Shown in pieces: positions 31,345 to 41,875 of a stretch of DNA of 64,000 nucleotides. The notes under the pieces were generated by a model. The model did not search any database. It had not been told where the DNA came from and saw only the letters and a list, made by a program, of their open reading frames with translations. Origin of the DNA: Acidimicrobiaceae bacterium (GTDB taxonomy: Bacteria; Actinomycetota; Acidimicrobiia; Acidimicrobiales; Ilumatobacteraceae); assembly GCA_947447175.1 (NCBI GenBank), contig CANFIM010000002.1, positions 17,444 to 81,443 on the forward strand, written 5' to 3'. Positions within the stretch are counted from its first letter, which is position 1. Every line of letters begins with the position of its first letter. Position numbers and translations under genes: made by a program.

Positions 31345-32624
31345 TTGAGAGCCTTCCCTTCTTGTACAACCAATTGTCCGCGGAACATTGTGTGATGCAC
31401 CTTTCCGCGTACTTCCATGCCGTGATACGGCGTGTTCTTGCTACGACTTGCGAGTTCATCGCGCGAGACTGTCCACACTGATGTGGTGTCCCAAACAGCG
31501 ATATTTGCGGGCTCACCCACTGCAATCGGGCGACCATGTCGATCATTGATGCCAGCGATGCGAGCAGGACTCCAGGACATCACTTCAACGATGCGACGTG
31601 GGTCAGCGTTCACTGCAGTATTCACAACCGCCAGTGCGGTCTCGAGACCCAGCATTCCCGGAGGAGCGGCATCAAGTGGCTGTTCTTTCGTATGTGATGC
31701 ATGCGGTGCATGGTCAGTAGCAACTGCATCGATGGTGCCATCAAGCAGGCCAGTCTTCAGCGCGTCAATATCTGCAATCGTTCGCAGTGGCGGATTCACC
31801 TTAAAGAGCGGATTAAAGCCACGGAGAAGTTCATCGTTCAAAGCCAGGTGATGCGGAGTGACCTCTGCCGTCACAGGCAGTCCATCGGCCTTTGCGCGTC
31901 GCACTAATTCCACACTGCCTGCTGTTGACAGGTGCAAGAAGTGCATCGGTGCGCCCGTGAGTCGCACTAACTCAATATCGCGATGCAACATCAGTTCTTC
32001 AGCAATTGATGGCCAACCGGGCACGCCCATTGAGGAACAACACGCGCCTTCATGCATCACGGCACCTTCTGTGAGGCGAGACACTTCACAGTGTTGTGCG
32101 AGCGTGACGCCGAGTGGCGCTGCGTATTCAAGTGCTCGTCGCATGAGCAATGGGTCTTGAACGCCATTGCCGTCATCAGTAAAAATTCGCACGCCTTCTT
32201 TGGCTAATGATTCATAGGGAGCCAATTGTGTTCCGTTACGTCCCATCGTGATGCAGCCCGATGGAACCACTTCACAGAGTCCGGCGGCTTCACCACGCTC
32301 ACGTACAAATCGCACCACCATCACCGAGTCTTGTGCTGGGTCAGTATTTGGCATTGCAACAACTGCGGTGTATCCACCACGAGCTGCAGCGCGACTACCA
32401 GTTTCAATAGTTTCTGCTTCTTCTTTGCCTGGTTCACGTAGATGCGTATGAAGATCTACGAATCCGGAGGAAACGTAGGAGCCGGTGATGTCAATAACGG
32501 TGTCACCGTCCAGGGATGGGCCTACTGCGTCGATGACGCCTTGAGAAACGCGAACATCCGCAACAACATTGCCATCGGGATTAATCACTGTTCCACCGCG
32601 GAACACAATTGATTTCTTGCTCAT
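31341..32624 (-). CDS. pyrC: Dihydroorotase
   Basis: GFVDLHTHLREPGKEEAETI, ATDHAPH motifs. Confidence 0.96.
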   Translation of the reverse strand: MSKKSIVFRGGTVINPDGNVVADVRVSQGVIDAVGPSLDGDTVIDITGSYVSSGFVDLHTHLREPGKEEAETIETGSRAAARGGYTAVVAMPNTDPAQDSVMVVRFVRERGEAAGLCEVVPSGCITMGRNGTQLAPYESLAKEGVRIFTDDGNGVQDPLLMRRALEYAAPLGVTLAQHCEVSRLTEGAVMHEGACCSSMGVPGWPSIAEELMLHRDIELVRLTGAPMHFLHLSTAGSVELVRRAKADGLPVTAEVTPHHLALNDELLRGFNPLFKVNPPLRTIADIDALKTGLLDGTIDAVATDHAPHASHTKEQPLDAAPPGMLGLETALAVVNTAVNADPRRIVEVMSWSPARIAGINDRHGRPIAVGEPANIAVWDTTSVWTVSRDELASRSKNTPYHGMEVRGKVHHTMFRGQLVVQEGKALK

Positions 32625-33571
32625 GCGTCTACTCCTTGTTGCAGCGTGGCGGTAGCCCCGCTTCCGAGAATGGTGAACAGCACAGCCATGCGCACCGACA
32701 CACCATTTGTGACTTGTTGCAGAATTCGAGACCCAGGAAGGTCGGAGGGATCAACCACCATCTCAATTCCGCGATTCATTGGACCTGGATGCATCACCAA
32801 GGCGTGTGGTGAAAGCTTCGCGGCGCGTGTTGGCGTTAGTGCGAAACGCGCGGTGTATTCCCCCAACCCTGGAATCACTCCGGAGTCCATTCGCTCAAAC
32901 TGCATTCGCAACATGTAGAGCACGTCAACAGAACCGACGACTTCATCAATTGAGCCGCACGTTGTGACTCCCCACGTTGCAATGTCATGCGGGAGCAATG
33001 TGGGCGGCGCAACAAGCACTACCTGTGCTCCGAGGCGAGTGAACACATCGATGTCGCTTCTCGCAACACGTGAGTGTTTGATGTCGCCAACAATTGCGAT
33101 ACTGCGACCCTTGAGGGAATCTTTCGTTCCGAAGGAGCGAGTGATTGTGTAGGCATCCAGCAGTGCTTGCGTGGGGTGTTGATGCCACCCATCACCAGCA
33201 TTAATGATGGAAGCATTCGTCCACTGAGTAATGGCCTGTGGAGCACCGCTTGATTTGTGGCGCACCACGAATGCGTCAACACCCATTGCTGACAGAGTTT
33301 CAATGGTGTCGCGCAAGCTTTCACCTTTGTTGACACTGGAACTGGAAGCAGAGAACGTCATGGTGTCTGCCGACAGTCGCTTTGCAGCAGACTCAAAACT
33401 GAGGCGAGTACGTGTTGAATCCTCGAAGAACACACTGGCGACCGTTTTCCCTCGCAGCGCCGGAACCTTCGCCACCGAGCGAGAGTTGATCTCGGTCATG
33501 TGGTCGGCCACATCAAGAATGCCCACAATGTCGTCGACGCTGAGGCTGTGAGTAGAGAGGAGATGCTTCAC
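32621..33571 (-). CDS. pyrB: Aspartate carbamoyltransferase catalytic subunit
   Basis: FFEDSTRTRLSFESAAKRL, HPTQALLDAYTI, MHPGPMNRG. Confidence 0.97.
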   Translation of the reverse strand: MKHLLSTHSLSVDDIVGILDVADHMTEINSRSVAKVPALRGKTVASVFFEDSTRTRLSFESAAKRLSADTMTFSASSSSVNKGESLRDTIETLSAMGVDAFVVRHKSSGAPQAITQWTNASIINAGDGWHQHPTQALLDAYTITRSFGTKDSLKGRSIAIVGDIKHSRVARSDIDVFTRLGAQVVLVAPPTLLPHDIATWGVTTCGSIDEVVGSVDVLYMLRMQFERMDSGVIPGLGEYTARFALTPTRAAKLSPHALVMHPGPMNRGIEMVVDPSDLPGSRILQQVTNGVSVRMAVLFTILGSGATATLQQGVDA

Positions 33572-34110
33572 ACAGCCTCCGATTCGGAGGAGACAAAAAC
33601 TCCGTTTGACCCGACTGCCACTTCATCGGTGGGGTGCGTAGGAATATTCTTGCCGACATAGTCCGGCCGAATGGGCAGTTCCCTGTGTCCCCTGTCGACC
33701 ATCACTGCGAGTTGTACCGCGCGTGGACGTCCGTAGTCATTGAGAGCTTCCAGTGCTGCTCGCACGGTACGTCCGGTGAACAACACGTCATCTACTAGAA
33801 CTACCCGGCGTTCCGTAAGGTCAACAGGTATTTCAGTGGGTGCAGAGAGCACGATGGGACGCAAGCTGTAATCGTCTCGGTACATCGAGATATCTACTGC
33901 ACCAAGCGGCACACGGGTACCACCAGTGATTCGTTCAATGGCCTCGCAGAGGCGTTCAGCAATCCAGGTACCGCCCGTTTGCATTCCCACAATCACCACT
34001 GAGGAAAGGTCGGTATTTCGCTCGATGATTTCATGAGCGATGCGCGTGATCGCGCGCGAGACGTCTTCTGCGCCCAGAATCTCTGTGCTGGGCTTGTCCA
34101 CAATGCTCAC
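33568..34110 (-). CDS. pyrR: PyrR bifunctional regulator/uracil phosphoribosyltransferase
   Basis: RRVVLVDDVLFTGRTVRAALEAL PRPP motif; first gene of pyr operon. Confidence 0.97.
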   Translation of the reverse strand: MSIVDKPSTEILGAEDVSRAITRIAHEIIERNTDLSSVVIVGMQTGGTWIAERLCEAIERITGGTRVPLGAVDISMYRDDYSLRPIVLSAPTEIPVDLTERRVVLVDDVLFTGRTVRAALEALNDYGRPRAVQLAVMVDRGHRELPIRPDYVGKNIPTHPTDEVAVGSNGVFVSSESEAV

Positions 34111-34140
34111 CGCGACGAGTGCGTTGCAATTGTTGGCATG

Positions 34141-34164
34141 AAAAACGCCCCTCGCGAGGGGCGT
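34141..34164 (-). terminator. Intrinsic terminator (pyr attenuator)
   Basis: Perfect 20-nt palindrome acgcccctcgcgaggggcgt followed on the minus strand by TTTTT. Confidence 0.88.
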
Positions 34165-34202
34165 GCGTGCGTGGAGAAAGATTTCTGCATGTATTCCTTC
34201 CG

Positions 34203-34224
34203 TTCGAGCCTCACAGGACTCGTT
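34203..34224 (-). promoter_or_regulatory. PyrR-binding loop (pyr leader RNA)
   Basis: Minus strand CGAGTCCTGTGAGGCTCG matches the ARUCCnGnGAGGYU PyrR anti-antiterminator loop; about 40 nt upstream of the terminator. Confidence 0.85.
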
Positions 34225-34238
34225 TGACGGTCAGGTCA

Positions 34239-34244
34239 ACTATA
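34239..34244 (-). promoter_or_regulatory. Putative -10 box of pyr operon promoter
   Basis: TATAGT on minus strand just upstream of the PyrR leader. Confidence 0.5.
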
Positions 34245-34264
34245 CACACTCCAGATGGGCTGCG

Positions 34265-35731
34265 CTAGTGCGAAATCTTATGGAAAACCTGCCAGTAGGC
34301 ATTTTCCTTCACGACCTCATAGTCCGCTTTTACGGAGTCCCACACAGTTTGTTGACCCACGTCCAAAGACTTTGGAAGAACCACGTACTCAATACGGTCG
34401 GCCACAGGTAATCGCTTATCCGACAATGTGTTATCCACCCCGTAATACGACGCCTTGAAGGGATTCGGGAAAAAGTACACGTCTTTACGGTGAGCCAGAT
34501 GCGTGGTGAGCGGGTCGAAAACGGAAATGGGTGCATCAGCCGGAATGCTCGTGATGATGTCTAGCCCAGCCTTGGCCACCGGATTACTTGCCTTCCACAC
34601 AATGCGAGGGTGCTGCGACAAAGGTGTTTGACCCCATGCAGAGAATGCGAGAACGGAACACGCAAAAATCACACTGACGGCAACGGGTCGGAAATTATCG
34701 CGCAGTTTCTGCACTCCGAGAATGCACGCAAAAACAAGCACAGGCATCAGTACCAATGAATAGTGATACTGGATGTTGTGCTGATACCAGAACGTACTCA
34801 CCACATTTGATGCGATGACAGGAACTGCAACCGCAGCTAGCCATGGTGACAAGAAGAATGCTCCAGCAAGCGGAGCGAACAACTGGAAGACATATTGCGG
34901 ACGATCATCCTGCAGTGCATACCGCCATATGTTGAGTGGTCGCGTAAAGGTTTCTTTGATGAGACCAGTTGGTCCACCGAACGGAATACGCCAGGAGTTT
35001 CTTGTAGGAACTCCAATCAAGGATCGCATCACAAAGAACATTCCGAAAATAGTGACGGCCAAACTTGCCGCCATGGTGGCAAGTCCCTTCTTCTTGTCCA
35101 ATCGGGCGAAAACGTATACGCCGAGTGGGAACACGAGCAGAAGAACATCTTCCTTCACAAGAATTGCAAGAGCAATTGCTACTGCGTACAGCCTCCACTT
35201 TTTTGTCAGTGCTGCATACAGACCAAGAGCCACGAACAGCCCCAAAAATCCATCGGGGTGAAAGTTTTCAAGATTCGTTCCATTGACAGCTGGATTCAGC
35301 AACCACACCATCCCGAACATGAATGCCAATTCCCCGCTCTTCAGAACGCGCTGGGCAAAGAAATAGATCGGGAGAGCCGCCGCCGCAATTGCGGTTGCTT
35401 GCAGCACAAGCAGTGTGGAAGTACCAGGAATCACCCAATACAAAGGAACCAGAAACAGCAGAATAAACGACGCGTGATCGCCGAATAAGTTACGACCCAT
35501 GAGAGTGACGAACGGCGCGTGCCCACGAGACAGCAACCAAATTCCTTGGTCGTATAGGCCAACGTCATAGGAGAATGTTCCTAGACCGTTGTGCATGTCT
35601 ACTTGCAAGTACGAGGTGTACACGGCGTAGGCGGAACACGCCACCAACATTGCCCATGTCCACAGCGACACAGATTGAAGTGCCCCACGAATGCGAGTGC
35701 GCCGTGGCACAACTTCGAGTGACTGGTTCAC
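34265..35731 (-). CDS. DUF2079 multi-pass membrane protein
   Basis: Many TM segments; LGTFSYDVGLYDQGIWLLSRG, FGDHASFILL typical of DUF2079. Confidence 0.8.
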   Translation of the reverse strand: MNQSLEVVPRRTRIRGALQSVSLWTWAMLVACSAYAVYTSYLQVDMHNGLGTFSYDVGLYDQGIWLLSRGHAPFVTLMGRNLFGDHASFILLFLVPLYWVIPGTSTLLVLQATAIAAAALPIYFFAQRVLKSGELAFMFGMVWLLNPAVNGTNLENFHPDGFLGLFVALGLYAALTKKWRLYAVAIALAILVKEDVLLLVFPLGVYVFARLDKKKGLATMAASLAVTIFGMFFVMRSLIGVPTRNSWRIPFGGPTGLIKETFTRPLNIWRYALQDDRPQYVFQLFAPLAGAFFLSPWLAAVAVPVIASNVVSTFWYQHNIQYHYSLVLMPVLVFACILGVQKLRDNFRPVAVSVIFACSVLAFSAWGQTPLSQHPRIVWKASNPVAKAGLDIITSIPADAPISVFDPLTTHLAHRKDVYFFPNPFKASYYGVDNTLSDKRLPVADRIEYVVLPKSLDVGQQTVWDSVKADYEVVKENAYWQVFHKISH

Positions 35732-35734
35732 AAC

Positions 35735-36163
35735 TTATGCCCCAGCGGGCCGAACCTTTTTGGCTACTGCTGCCAAAACGCCGTTCACGAATTTTCCAGA
35801 ATCATCGGTGGAGAAACGCTTCGCCAACTCAACAGCCTCGTCAATCACCACTGCTGTTGGCACATCAGCGCGTGACGTGAGTTCGTAAATACCGAGGCGC
35901 AAAATTGCTCGGTCTAGTGCGGGCATTCTGTCAAGCGCCCAGCCCTTTGCGTGAATAACGATTTGGGCATCAATGTCAGCACGTGATTGTTCCACCCCGT
36001 TGATCAACAATGTGGAGAGCTCAGCCGATGCAATTGTGCGTTCTGCAAGAAGGTCTACAGGGGAAATTGAGCGCTGCTCAGCCTCGTAGAGAAACATGAC
36101 CGCTTGTTCGCGGGCATCAGTGCGTTCGTCGTATGGGCGAATTGAATCGTCATCGTGCGTCAT
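35735..36163 (-). CDS. nusB: Transcription antitermination factor NusB
   Basis: DAREQAVMFLYEAEQRSISP, MPALDRAILRLGIYEL, VIDEAVELAKRFSTDDSGKFVNGVL. Confidence 0.95.
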   Translation of the reverse strand: MTHDDDSIRPYDERTDAREQAVMFLYEAEQRSISPVDLLAERTIASAELSTLLINGVEQSRADIDAQIVIHAKGWALDRMPALDRAILRLGIYELTSRADVPTAVVIDEAVELAKRFSTDDSGKFVNGVLAAVAKKVRPAGA

Positions 36164-36726
36164 TAGACGCGCGTGACGTAATCGCCGGTGCGGGTGTCAA
36201 CCTTCACCTTGTCACCCACGTTGATGAACAACGGAACCTTGATGACTTTTCCTGTTTCCAATGTGGCTGGCTTTGTTGCGCCAGAGACACGATCACCTTG
36301 GATGCCGGGTTCTGTTTCTGCAATCACCAGTTCTGCAGATGCAGGAATTTCAACTGTGACGATTTCGCCATTGTGATAAGCGATGATGGCCATTGCCTGC
36401 TCGACAAGATAGTCAGCGGCGTCGCCCAAAGCAGATGGAGAAATTGTGGCCTGGTCATAGGTATCGGTATCCATAAAGACGAAGTCAGAACCATCTTTGT
36501 AGAGGAATTGCATGTCGCGCTTATCAAGAATTGCCTGCTCAACGCGAATACCAGCATTGAATGTCTTTTCGATAACAGCACCATTGCGCAAGTTACGGAT
36601 CTTGGTACGAACGAAGGCGCCGCCCTTGCCAGGCTTCACATGTTGGAATTCAACAACGGTGAAAAGTCCATTGTCGAGTTCAAGCGTGATTCCGTTTTTT
36701 AGATCGTTTGTGGTGATCGCGGGCAT
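36163..36726 (-). CDS. efp: Elongation factor P
   Basis: [41 protein letters not shown]. Confidence 0.97.
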   Translation of the reverse strand: MPAITTNDLKNGITLELDNGLFTVVEFQHVKPGKGGAFVRTKIRNLRNGAVIEKTFNAGIRVEQAILDKRDMQFLYKDGSDFVFMDTDTYDQATISPSALGDAADYLVEQAMAIIAYHNGEIVTVEIPASAELVIAETEPGIQGDRVSGATKPATLETGKVIKVPLFINVGDKVKVDTRTGDYVTRV

Positions 36727-37787
36727 ATGAGGTCCTTGGGAGTGTTCGTGAGAATGCGACAGCTCTTGTCGCCGACGACAACCAAATCCTCGATTCGGAC
36801 GCCGCCTACCCCTTTACGATAGAGCCCAGGCTCTACCGTCACCACCTCATTGACCCCCAGAACCATCTCGCACCGTGGCGAAAAGATGGGAGGTTCATGA
36901 ATAAACAGCCCAATTCCGTGGCCCGTGCCATGCACATATTCATGCTCCACACCCTCGCGAGCAAAGACTTTTCGTACTGCGCGGTCAATTTCTGACCCCA
37001 CTACTCCAGCATGAACCGCCGATACTCCTGCGGCCTGTGCTTCACGGACAATTTCAAACATGGTGCGAAGTTCTGAAGAAACGTTCCCTACGCACACCGT
37101 TCTGGTCATATCACTGCGATACCCCTGCAGTTCAGCGCCGAAATCGATGACGACCATATGGCCATCTTCAATACGCGCTTCACTTGGTTCATGGTGCGGA
37201 CGCGCAGCATTAGCGCCGGTGGCAACAATTGTGTCAAAACCAACATCGTCAGCACCGCCGATACGCATGAGATGGTCCAACTGATGACGTATGTCGCGTT
37301 CCGTACGACCTATCAGCCCGTCCTCAAGCAATGTGTTGAGCGCGTGAGCGGCAATTTGTGCTGCGGTATCAATCAGTTCAATTTCACTTGAATCCTTTAC
37401 GCGCCGCAATTGGTCAAGCATTGTCTCTTCAAGTACCACTGACATCTTTTCTTGCAGGCGAATTAGCTGCGCAGCTGTGATGTGAACCCCATCAACCGCT
37501 ACCTGTTCATTACCAACAATTGAAGCAACTACTTCATCAACTGATTCCGCACCGGTGATGAGATGAATTGTTGTGGGCGAAGCTGAACGAAGAATTTCTT
37601 CTTCAGCACGTTCGAGATATCGACCATCGACGACTAGGTGTCCGGTTCCATCGCGACGGTCAATGAGTAACACAGCAGTGCTGCCGCTAAATCCTGTTAA
37701 CCACCGAATGTCTTCGTATCGGTAACACAACTGAAATGGCGAGCCGTGAGCAGCCTTCAGTTGTGGCAATCGATGACGAACTTCCAC
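36699..37787 (-). CDS. M24 family Xaa-Pro aminopeptidase
   Basis: [37 protein letters not shown] metal-binding motifs. Confidence 0.92.
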   Translation of the reverse strand: MEVRHRLPQLKAAHGSPFQLCYRYEDIRWLTGFSGSTAVLLIDRRDGTGHLVVDGRYLERAEEEILRSASPTTIHLITGAESVDEVVASIVGNEQVAVDGVHITAAQLIRLQEKMSVVLEETMLDQLRRVKDSSEIELIDTAAQIAAHALNTLLEDGLIGRTERDIRHQLDHLMRIGGADDVGFDTIVATGANAARPHHEPSEARIEDGHMVVIDFGAELQGYRSDMTRTVCVGNVSSELRTMFEIVREAQAAGVSAVHAGVVGSEIDRAVRKVFAREGVEHEYVHGTGHGIGLFIHEPPIFSPRCEMVLGVNEVVTVEPGLYRKGVGGVRIEDLVVVGDKSCRILTNTPKDLICPRSPQTI

Positions 37788-37789
37788 TG

Positions 37790-38227
37790 CTATTTCAGAC
37801 CTAGTTCTGCCAACGCGGCGACGGCAAGGGTGTATCCGGAGATGCCAAACCCAGCAATGGTGCCGTTCACAACAGTGCTGAGAACACTGACATGACGGAA
37901 CTCTTCACGAGCGCCCGGATTCGAGATATGCACCTCGATCACTGTGCCCTCGAATGACTTCAGTGCGTCATGGATTGCCCATGAGTAGTGGGTGAACGCT
38001 CCGGCATTAATGATGATGGCATCGTGTGTGCCACGTGCCGAGTGAATTGCGTCAACTATGTCGCCTTCAGAATTTGACTGCATATCTGCCACGGAAAACC
38101 CATGAGGCTGGGCAGCAGTTCGCACCTGAGCCACATAGTCGCTCAACGTTGCAGTTCCGTAGATTTCAGGTTCACGGGTTCCCAACAAATTGAGATTGGG
38201 GCCATGAATGACAAGAATCGAAGACAT
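37790..38227 (-). CDS. aroQ: 3-dehydroquinate dehydratase, type II
   Basis: ILVIHGPNLNLLGTREPEIYG, INAGAFTHYSWAIHDAL. Confidence 0.97.
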   Translation of the reverse strand: MSSILVIHGPNLNLLGTREPEIYGTATLSDYVAQVRTAAQPHGFSVADMQSNSEGDIVDAIHSARGTHDAIIINAGAFTHYSWAIHDALKSFEGTVIEVHISNPGAREEFRHVSVLSTVVNGTIAGFGISGYTLAVAALAELGLK

Positions 38228-38268
38228 GGCTTAACCGTACTCTCCGCCAACGATAAGAAAGTGGAGAT

Positions 38269-39306
38269 TTATTGAGCCAAACGCGCCATGAGCGCATCAA
38301 GCGCTGAACGAACATGTTGTTCCTCAATGCCAGACACCACCTCAAGGCCATCTGCCGAATCAAGAACGAAAGTCAATGAGTTCACGGCTTTCTTGTCGCG
38401 ACCCATGTCCTCAATGAGGCGATCAGCTATGACGCCCTCAGGCAGTGGATTGCGCAGTCCGTACACGTCATGCACAACGCGATAATGCTCGTCAACTCGC
38501 TGTTCCGATATGCGTCCGAGGACATGTGCAAGATGCGCTGCATACAGAACGCCAATTGACACTGCTTCACCGTGCGCAATTTCAAAATCCGTGCCGATTT
38601 CAAGTGCGTGTGCCAATGTGTGCCCGTAGTTCAAGAATGCGCGAATGCCGCCTTCTCGCTCATCGGCTGCAACTATTTCAGCTTTGATGCCCACGCATCG
38701 AGCGATGCGTTCATTGAAAGGCATCTCATTCAAATCTTCACGCACGATGAAGTGATACTTCGCCATCTCTCCAAGACCACAACGCATCTCACGTTCAGGC
38801 AACGTGGCAAGTGCGTCTAGTTCACAAATCACTGCATGTGGCTGCCAGAAGGCGCCCACTAAGTTTTTCCCTTCGGGAATATTGACGCCAGTTTTGCCGC
38901 CCACTGCTGCATCAATCATTGCGAGCAACGACGTTGCCACGTGCACAACGGGAATCCCTCGGTGATATGAGGCAGCGGCGAAACCTGCAACATCAGTCAC
39001 CATTCCCCCGCCTACTGCAACAATGACATCGCCACGAGTGAGGCCCTCGCGCGCGAATTCACTGCACAGGCGCTCAATGGTTGTAAGAGATTTGTGAACT
39101 TCGCCGTCACCAATGTGATGAATGGAAACAGACTGTTGGGGAAACTGCGGAATATAAGTGTCGGGAATGCCCGATTGCGTAACAACCGCAACACGTCGAG
39201 CGGTTGAAGGAATTACAGATGATGCTCGCGTGCGGGCACCGTGGCCCACAGTCACTGTGTACGTGCGATCACCCAGGGGAACTTGAACTTCAACAACGTC
39301 ACTCAT
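38269..39306 (-). CDS. aroB: 3-dehydroquinate synthase
   Basis: IVAVGGGMVTDVAGFAAASYHRGI, FLNYGHTLAHALE. Confidence 0.97.
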   Translation of the reverse strand: MSDVVEVQVPLGDRTYTVTVGHGARTRASSVIPSTARRVAVVTQSGIPDTYIPQFPQQSVSIHHIGDGEVHKSLTTIERLCSEFAREGLTRGDVIVAVGGGMVTDVAGFAAASYHRGIPVVHVATSLLAMIDAAVGGKTGVNIPEGKNLVGAFWQPHAVICELDALATLPEREMRCGLGEMAKYHFIVREDLNEMPFNERIARCVGIKAEIVAADEREGGIRAFLNYGHTLAHALEIGTDFEIAHGEAVSIGVLYAAHLAHVLGRISEQRVDEHYRVVHDVYGLRNPLPEGVIADRLIEDMGRDKKAVNSLTFVLDSADGLEVVSGIEEQHVRSALDALMARLAQ

Positions 39307-39862
39307 GAGAGATGCTCATTTCTGCTTGACCTTCTTCAATCGCATCAATCAATAGATCGACAGTGGACTCCACTGAGCGTTGCGATACATCAACAACTAT
39401 GTCGGAAACCTCTGAGTACATACTTGCGCGTTCCTCTGCTAGACGTTCAAGAGTTCCCACACGGTCATCATCTAACAATGGACGGTGCACACCTTTCGAG
39501 GTACGCGCCACCAATACATCGGTTGCAGCGTGGAGCCACACCACGATGACGTTGCCGGCCTGCTGAGATGCCCGAATTGCTTGCCGGTTCGACTCACGAA
39601 CCACAATTCCACCAGCACCAGCAATAACGGCAGGGATGGGTCGCGCAAGACATTCGGAAAGCACATCAGATTCTCGATCACGGAAATCTTGTTCACCCAG
39701 TTCAGCAAACAATTCGCGAACGCTCTTACCCGCACGTGCTTCCACCATCTTGTCGGTATCAAGACATTCGATACCGAGGCGCGACGACAATTGGCGAGCA
39801 ACAGTGCTTTTACCTGTTCCCATGAGCCCTACAAGGAGGATGGATGGGGATGCGGAGCTCAC
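39299..39862 (-). CDS. aroK: Shikimate kinase
   Basis: LVGLMGTGKSTVARQLSSRLG Walker A; FRDRESDVL. Confidence 0.95.
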   Translation of the reverse strand: MSSASPSILLVGLMGTGKSTVARQLSSRLGIECLDTDKMVEARAGKSVRELFAELGEQDFRDRESDVLSECLARPIPAVIAGAGGIVVRESNRQAIRASQQAGNVIVVWLHAATDVLVARTSKGVHRPLLDDDRVGTLERLAEERASMYSEVSDIVVDVSQRSVESTVDLLIDAIEEGQAEMSISHE

Positions 39863-41025
39863 GACTCCAGTGTGGCCTTAAAAGCTTCGGCATTGCGAAT
39901 GAATTCGGTGAGCGAATCCCCGCCAAACTTTCGTTGAGCTTCGGCAGCGAGAACAAGAGCAACCATGGCCTCAACAACGACACCCAATGCCGGCACAGCT
40001 GTGACGTCAGTACGTTCTTTGAAGCTGACTGTTTCTTCTTTGGTGACAACGTCAACTGTTTTGAGAGTTGGCTTATTTAAGGTGGCCAAAGGTTTCATTG
40101 CTGCACGCACGATGAGCGGTTCCCCGGTGGTGATGCCGCCTTCGGTACCGCCATGACGATGTCCTTCTCGAACAAATTTCTTTGCTGCAGAATCCCACAG
40201 GATTGGGTCATGTGATTGGCTGCCACGCAGACCAGCAGTTTCAAATCCGTCGCCAATTTCGACGCCCTTCACTGCTTGGATACTCATAACTGCTTGAGCC
40301 AACATTGCATCAATCTTTCGATCCCAGTGAACATGGCTTCCGAGACCAACGGGTACTCCGTGTGCGATTGCTTCCACAATGCCACCGAGTGAATCGCCTT
40401 CACGTGCTGCATCTTTGATGGCCGTGATCATTGCTTCCTCAGCAGAGGGGGTGAAGCAACGAACTTCTGAAGAGTCAATGGCAGCAAGATCAGACATTGT
40501 TGGAAGTTCGCTAGATGGTGCGCGCACGTTCCCCATTTGCACTACGTGGCTGAGAATGCCGACACCAAGATGAGACAACAACTGCTTCGCTAAAGCACCT
40601 GCAGCTACACGTGCTGCAGTTTCGCGGGCACTTGCTCGCTCGAGAACATCACGAGAATCAGTGAAGCCATACTTTTGCATGCCAACAAGGTCTGCATGAC
40701 CTGGTCGCGGTTGCGTGAGCGGAAATTCCGTGGCGCCAGGCTCTGGCGACATTTCTGCGTGCCACTTGTCGCTACGAAACCATTCAGAGTTTTGAATCTC
40801 GATGGACACAGGCGAACCAAGAGTGCGACCGTGGCGGATACCGCCCACCAATGTGACAACGTCTTTCTCAAAACGTTGGCGAGGTCCGCGACCATACCCA
40901 AGGCGACGACGAGCCAATTCATCTTCAATGTCAGACACCACAATGGGGAGACCAGCGGGCAACCCTTCAACAATGACAGTGAGGGCGCGACCGTGTGATT
41001 CTCCGGCTGTTAGGTACCTAAGCAC
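39859..41025 (-). CDS. aroC: Chorismate synthase
   Basis: LTAGESHGRALTVIVEGLPAG; RRLGYGRGPRQRFEKD. Confidence 0.97.
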   Translation of the reverse strand: MLRYLTAGESHGRALTVIVEGLPAGLPIVVSDIEDELARRRLGYGRGPRQRFEKDVVTLVGGIRHGRTLGSPVSIEIQNSEWFRSDKWHAEMSPEPGATEFPLTQPRPGHADLVGMQKYGFTDSRDVLERASARETAARVAAGALAKQLLSHLGVGILSHVVQMGNVRAPSSELPTMSDLAAIDSSEVRCFTPSAEEAMITAIKDAAREGDSLGGIVEAIAHGVPVGLGSHVHWDRKIDAMLAQAVMSIQAVKGVEIGDGFETAGLRGSQSHDPILWDSAAKKFVREGHRHGGTEGGITTGEPLIVRAAMKPLATLNKPTLKTVDVVTKEETVSFKERTDVTAVPALGVVVEAMVALVLAAEAQRKFGGDSLTEFIRNAEAFKATLES

Positions 41026-41035
41026 AGGTCAAAGG

Positions 41036-41875
41036 CTACTTGCGCCGACGCTCAAGTTCCTGCTCTGCTGCGTTTCGCATCGCGGAGGCATCGGGATTCT
41101 CGCCAAACCACAGCACTTGTTGGTGTCGCGCCTGCTGAATCAGCATCCACAGTCCATCAACAACCGTGGCCTTCGCTGCACGACCCGCCGATAGAAGCGA
41201 TGTTTCCATCGGGGAATACACCGCATCGAGAATGGTGAGTTTTCGATGGAGTTGCGCTGGGTCAACAGGCGACACTTTGGAGTTCATGCCTACCGACGTT
41301 GCGTTCACAAGAATGCGAGCTTCTGCAAGAGATTCAATGGTGCCTACTTCCAGACTTCCCGACGAATCTGCAAGCGCATGACCAAGACTGCTCACCAAAT
41401 GCTCGGCTCGATCGGTAGACCGATTAACGACCACCACACGAGCACCACGCCTACCTAGTGCCAACGCAACAGAGCGAGCAGTTCCACCAGCACCAAGCAC
41501 CACTGCTGTAGCGCCATCGATGGCGACACCCCCCTGTTCAACGAGTGCATCGCAACATCCGTCACCATCTGTGTTGTACCCCACTGCTCTGCCATCTGCG
41601 AACGACACGCAATTCACTGCGTTGAGAAGTGATGCGGTGACATGCAAAGAGTCCAAGGTGTCAATGACTACTTCTTTCAGTGGCATTGTGACAGAGAGAC
41701 CAAGGAGACCTTCAGTTCGAAGGGTTTTCATGAGTGAGGACACTTCTCGTTCTCCGCAGTCAATTGCCACGTATTCACCCACTCGCCCACTTGCCGAAAA
41801 AGCTGCGTTATGAATTGCCGGTGACAGCGAATGGTTGACAGGTTGTCCGATGACCGCTGCGATACGTGAACTCAT
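41036..41875 (-). CDS. aroE: Shikimate 5-dehydrogenase
   Basis: VIGQPVNHSLSPAIHNAAF, VLGAGGTARSVALAL. Confidence 0.94.
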   Translation of the reverse strand: MSSRIAAVIGQPVNHSLSPAIHNAAFSASGRVGEYVAIDCGEREVSSLMKTLRTEGLLGLSVTMPLKEVVIDTLDSLHVTASLLNAVNCVSFADGRAVGYNTDGDGCCDALVEQGGVAIDGATAVVLGAGGTARSVALALGRRGARVVVVNRSTDRAEHLVSSLGHALADSSGSLEVGTIESLAEARILVNATSVGMNSKVSPVDPAQLHRKLTILDAVYSPMETSLLSAGRAAKATVVDGLWMLIQQARHQQVLWFGENPDASAMRNAAEQELERRRK

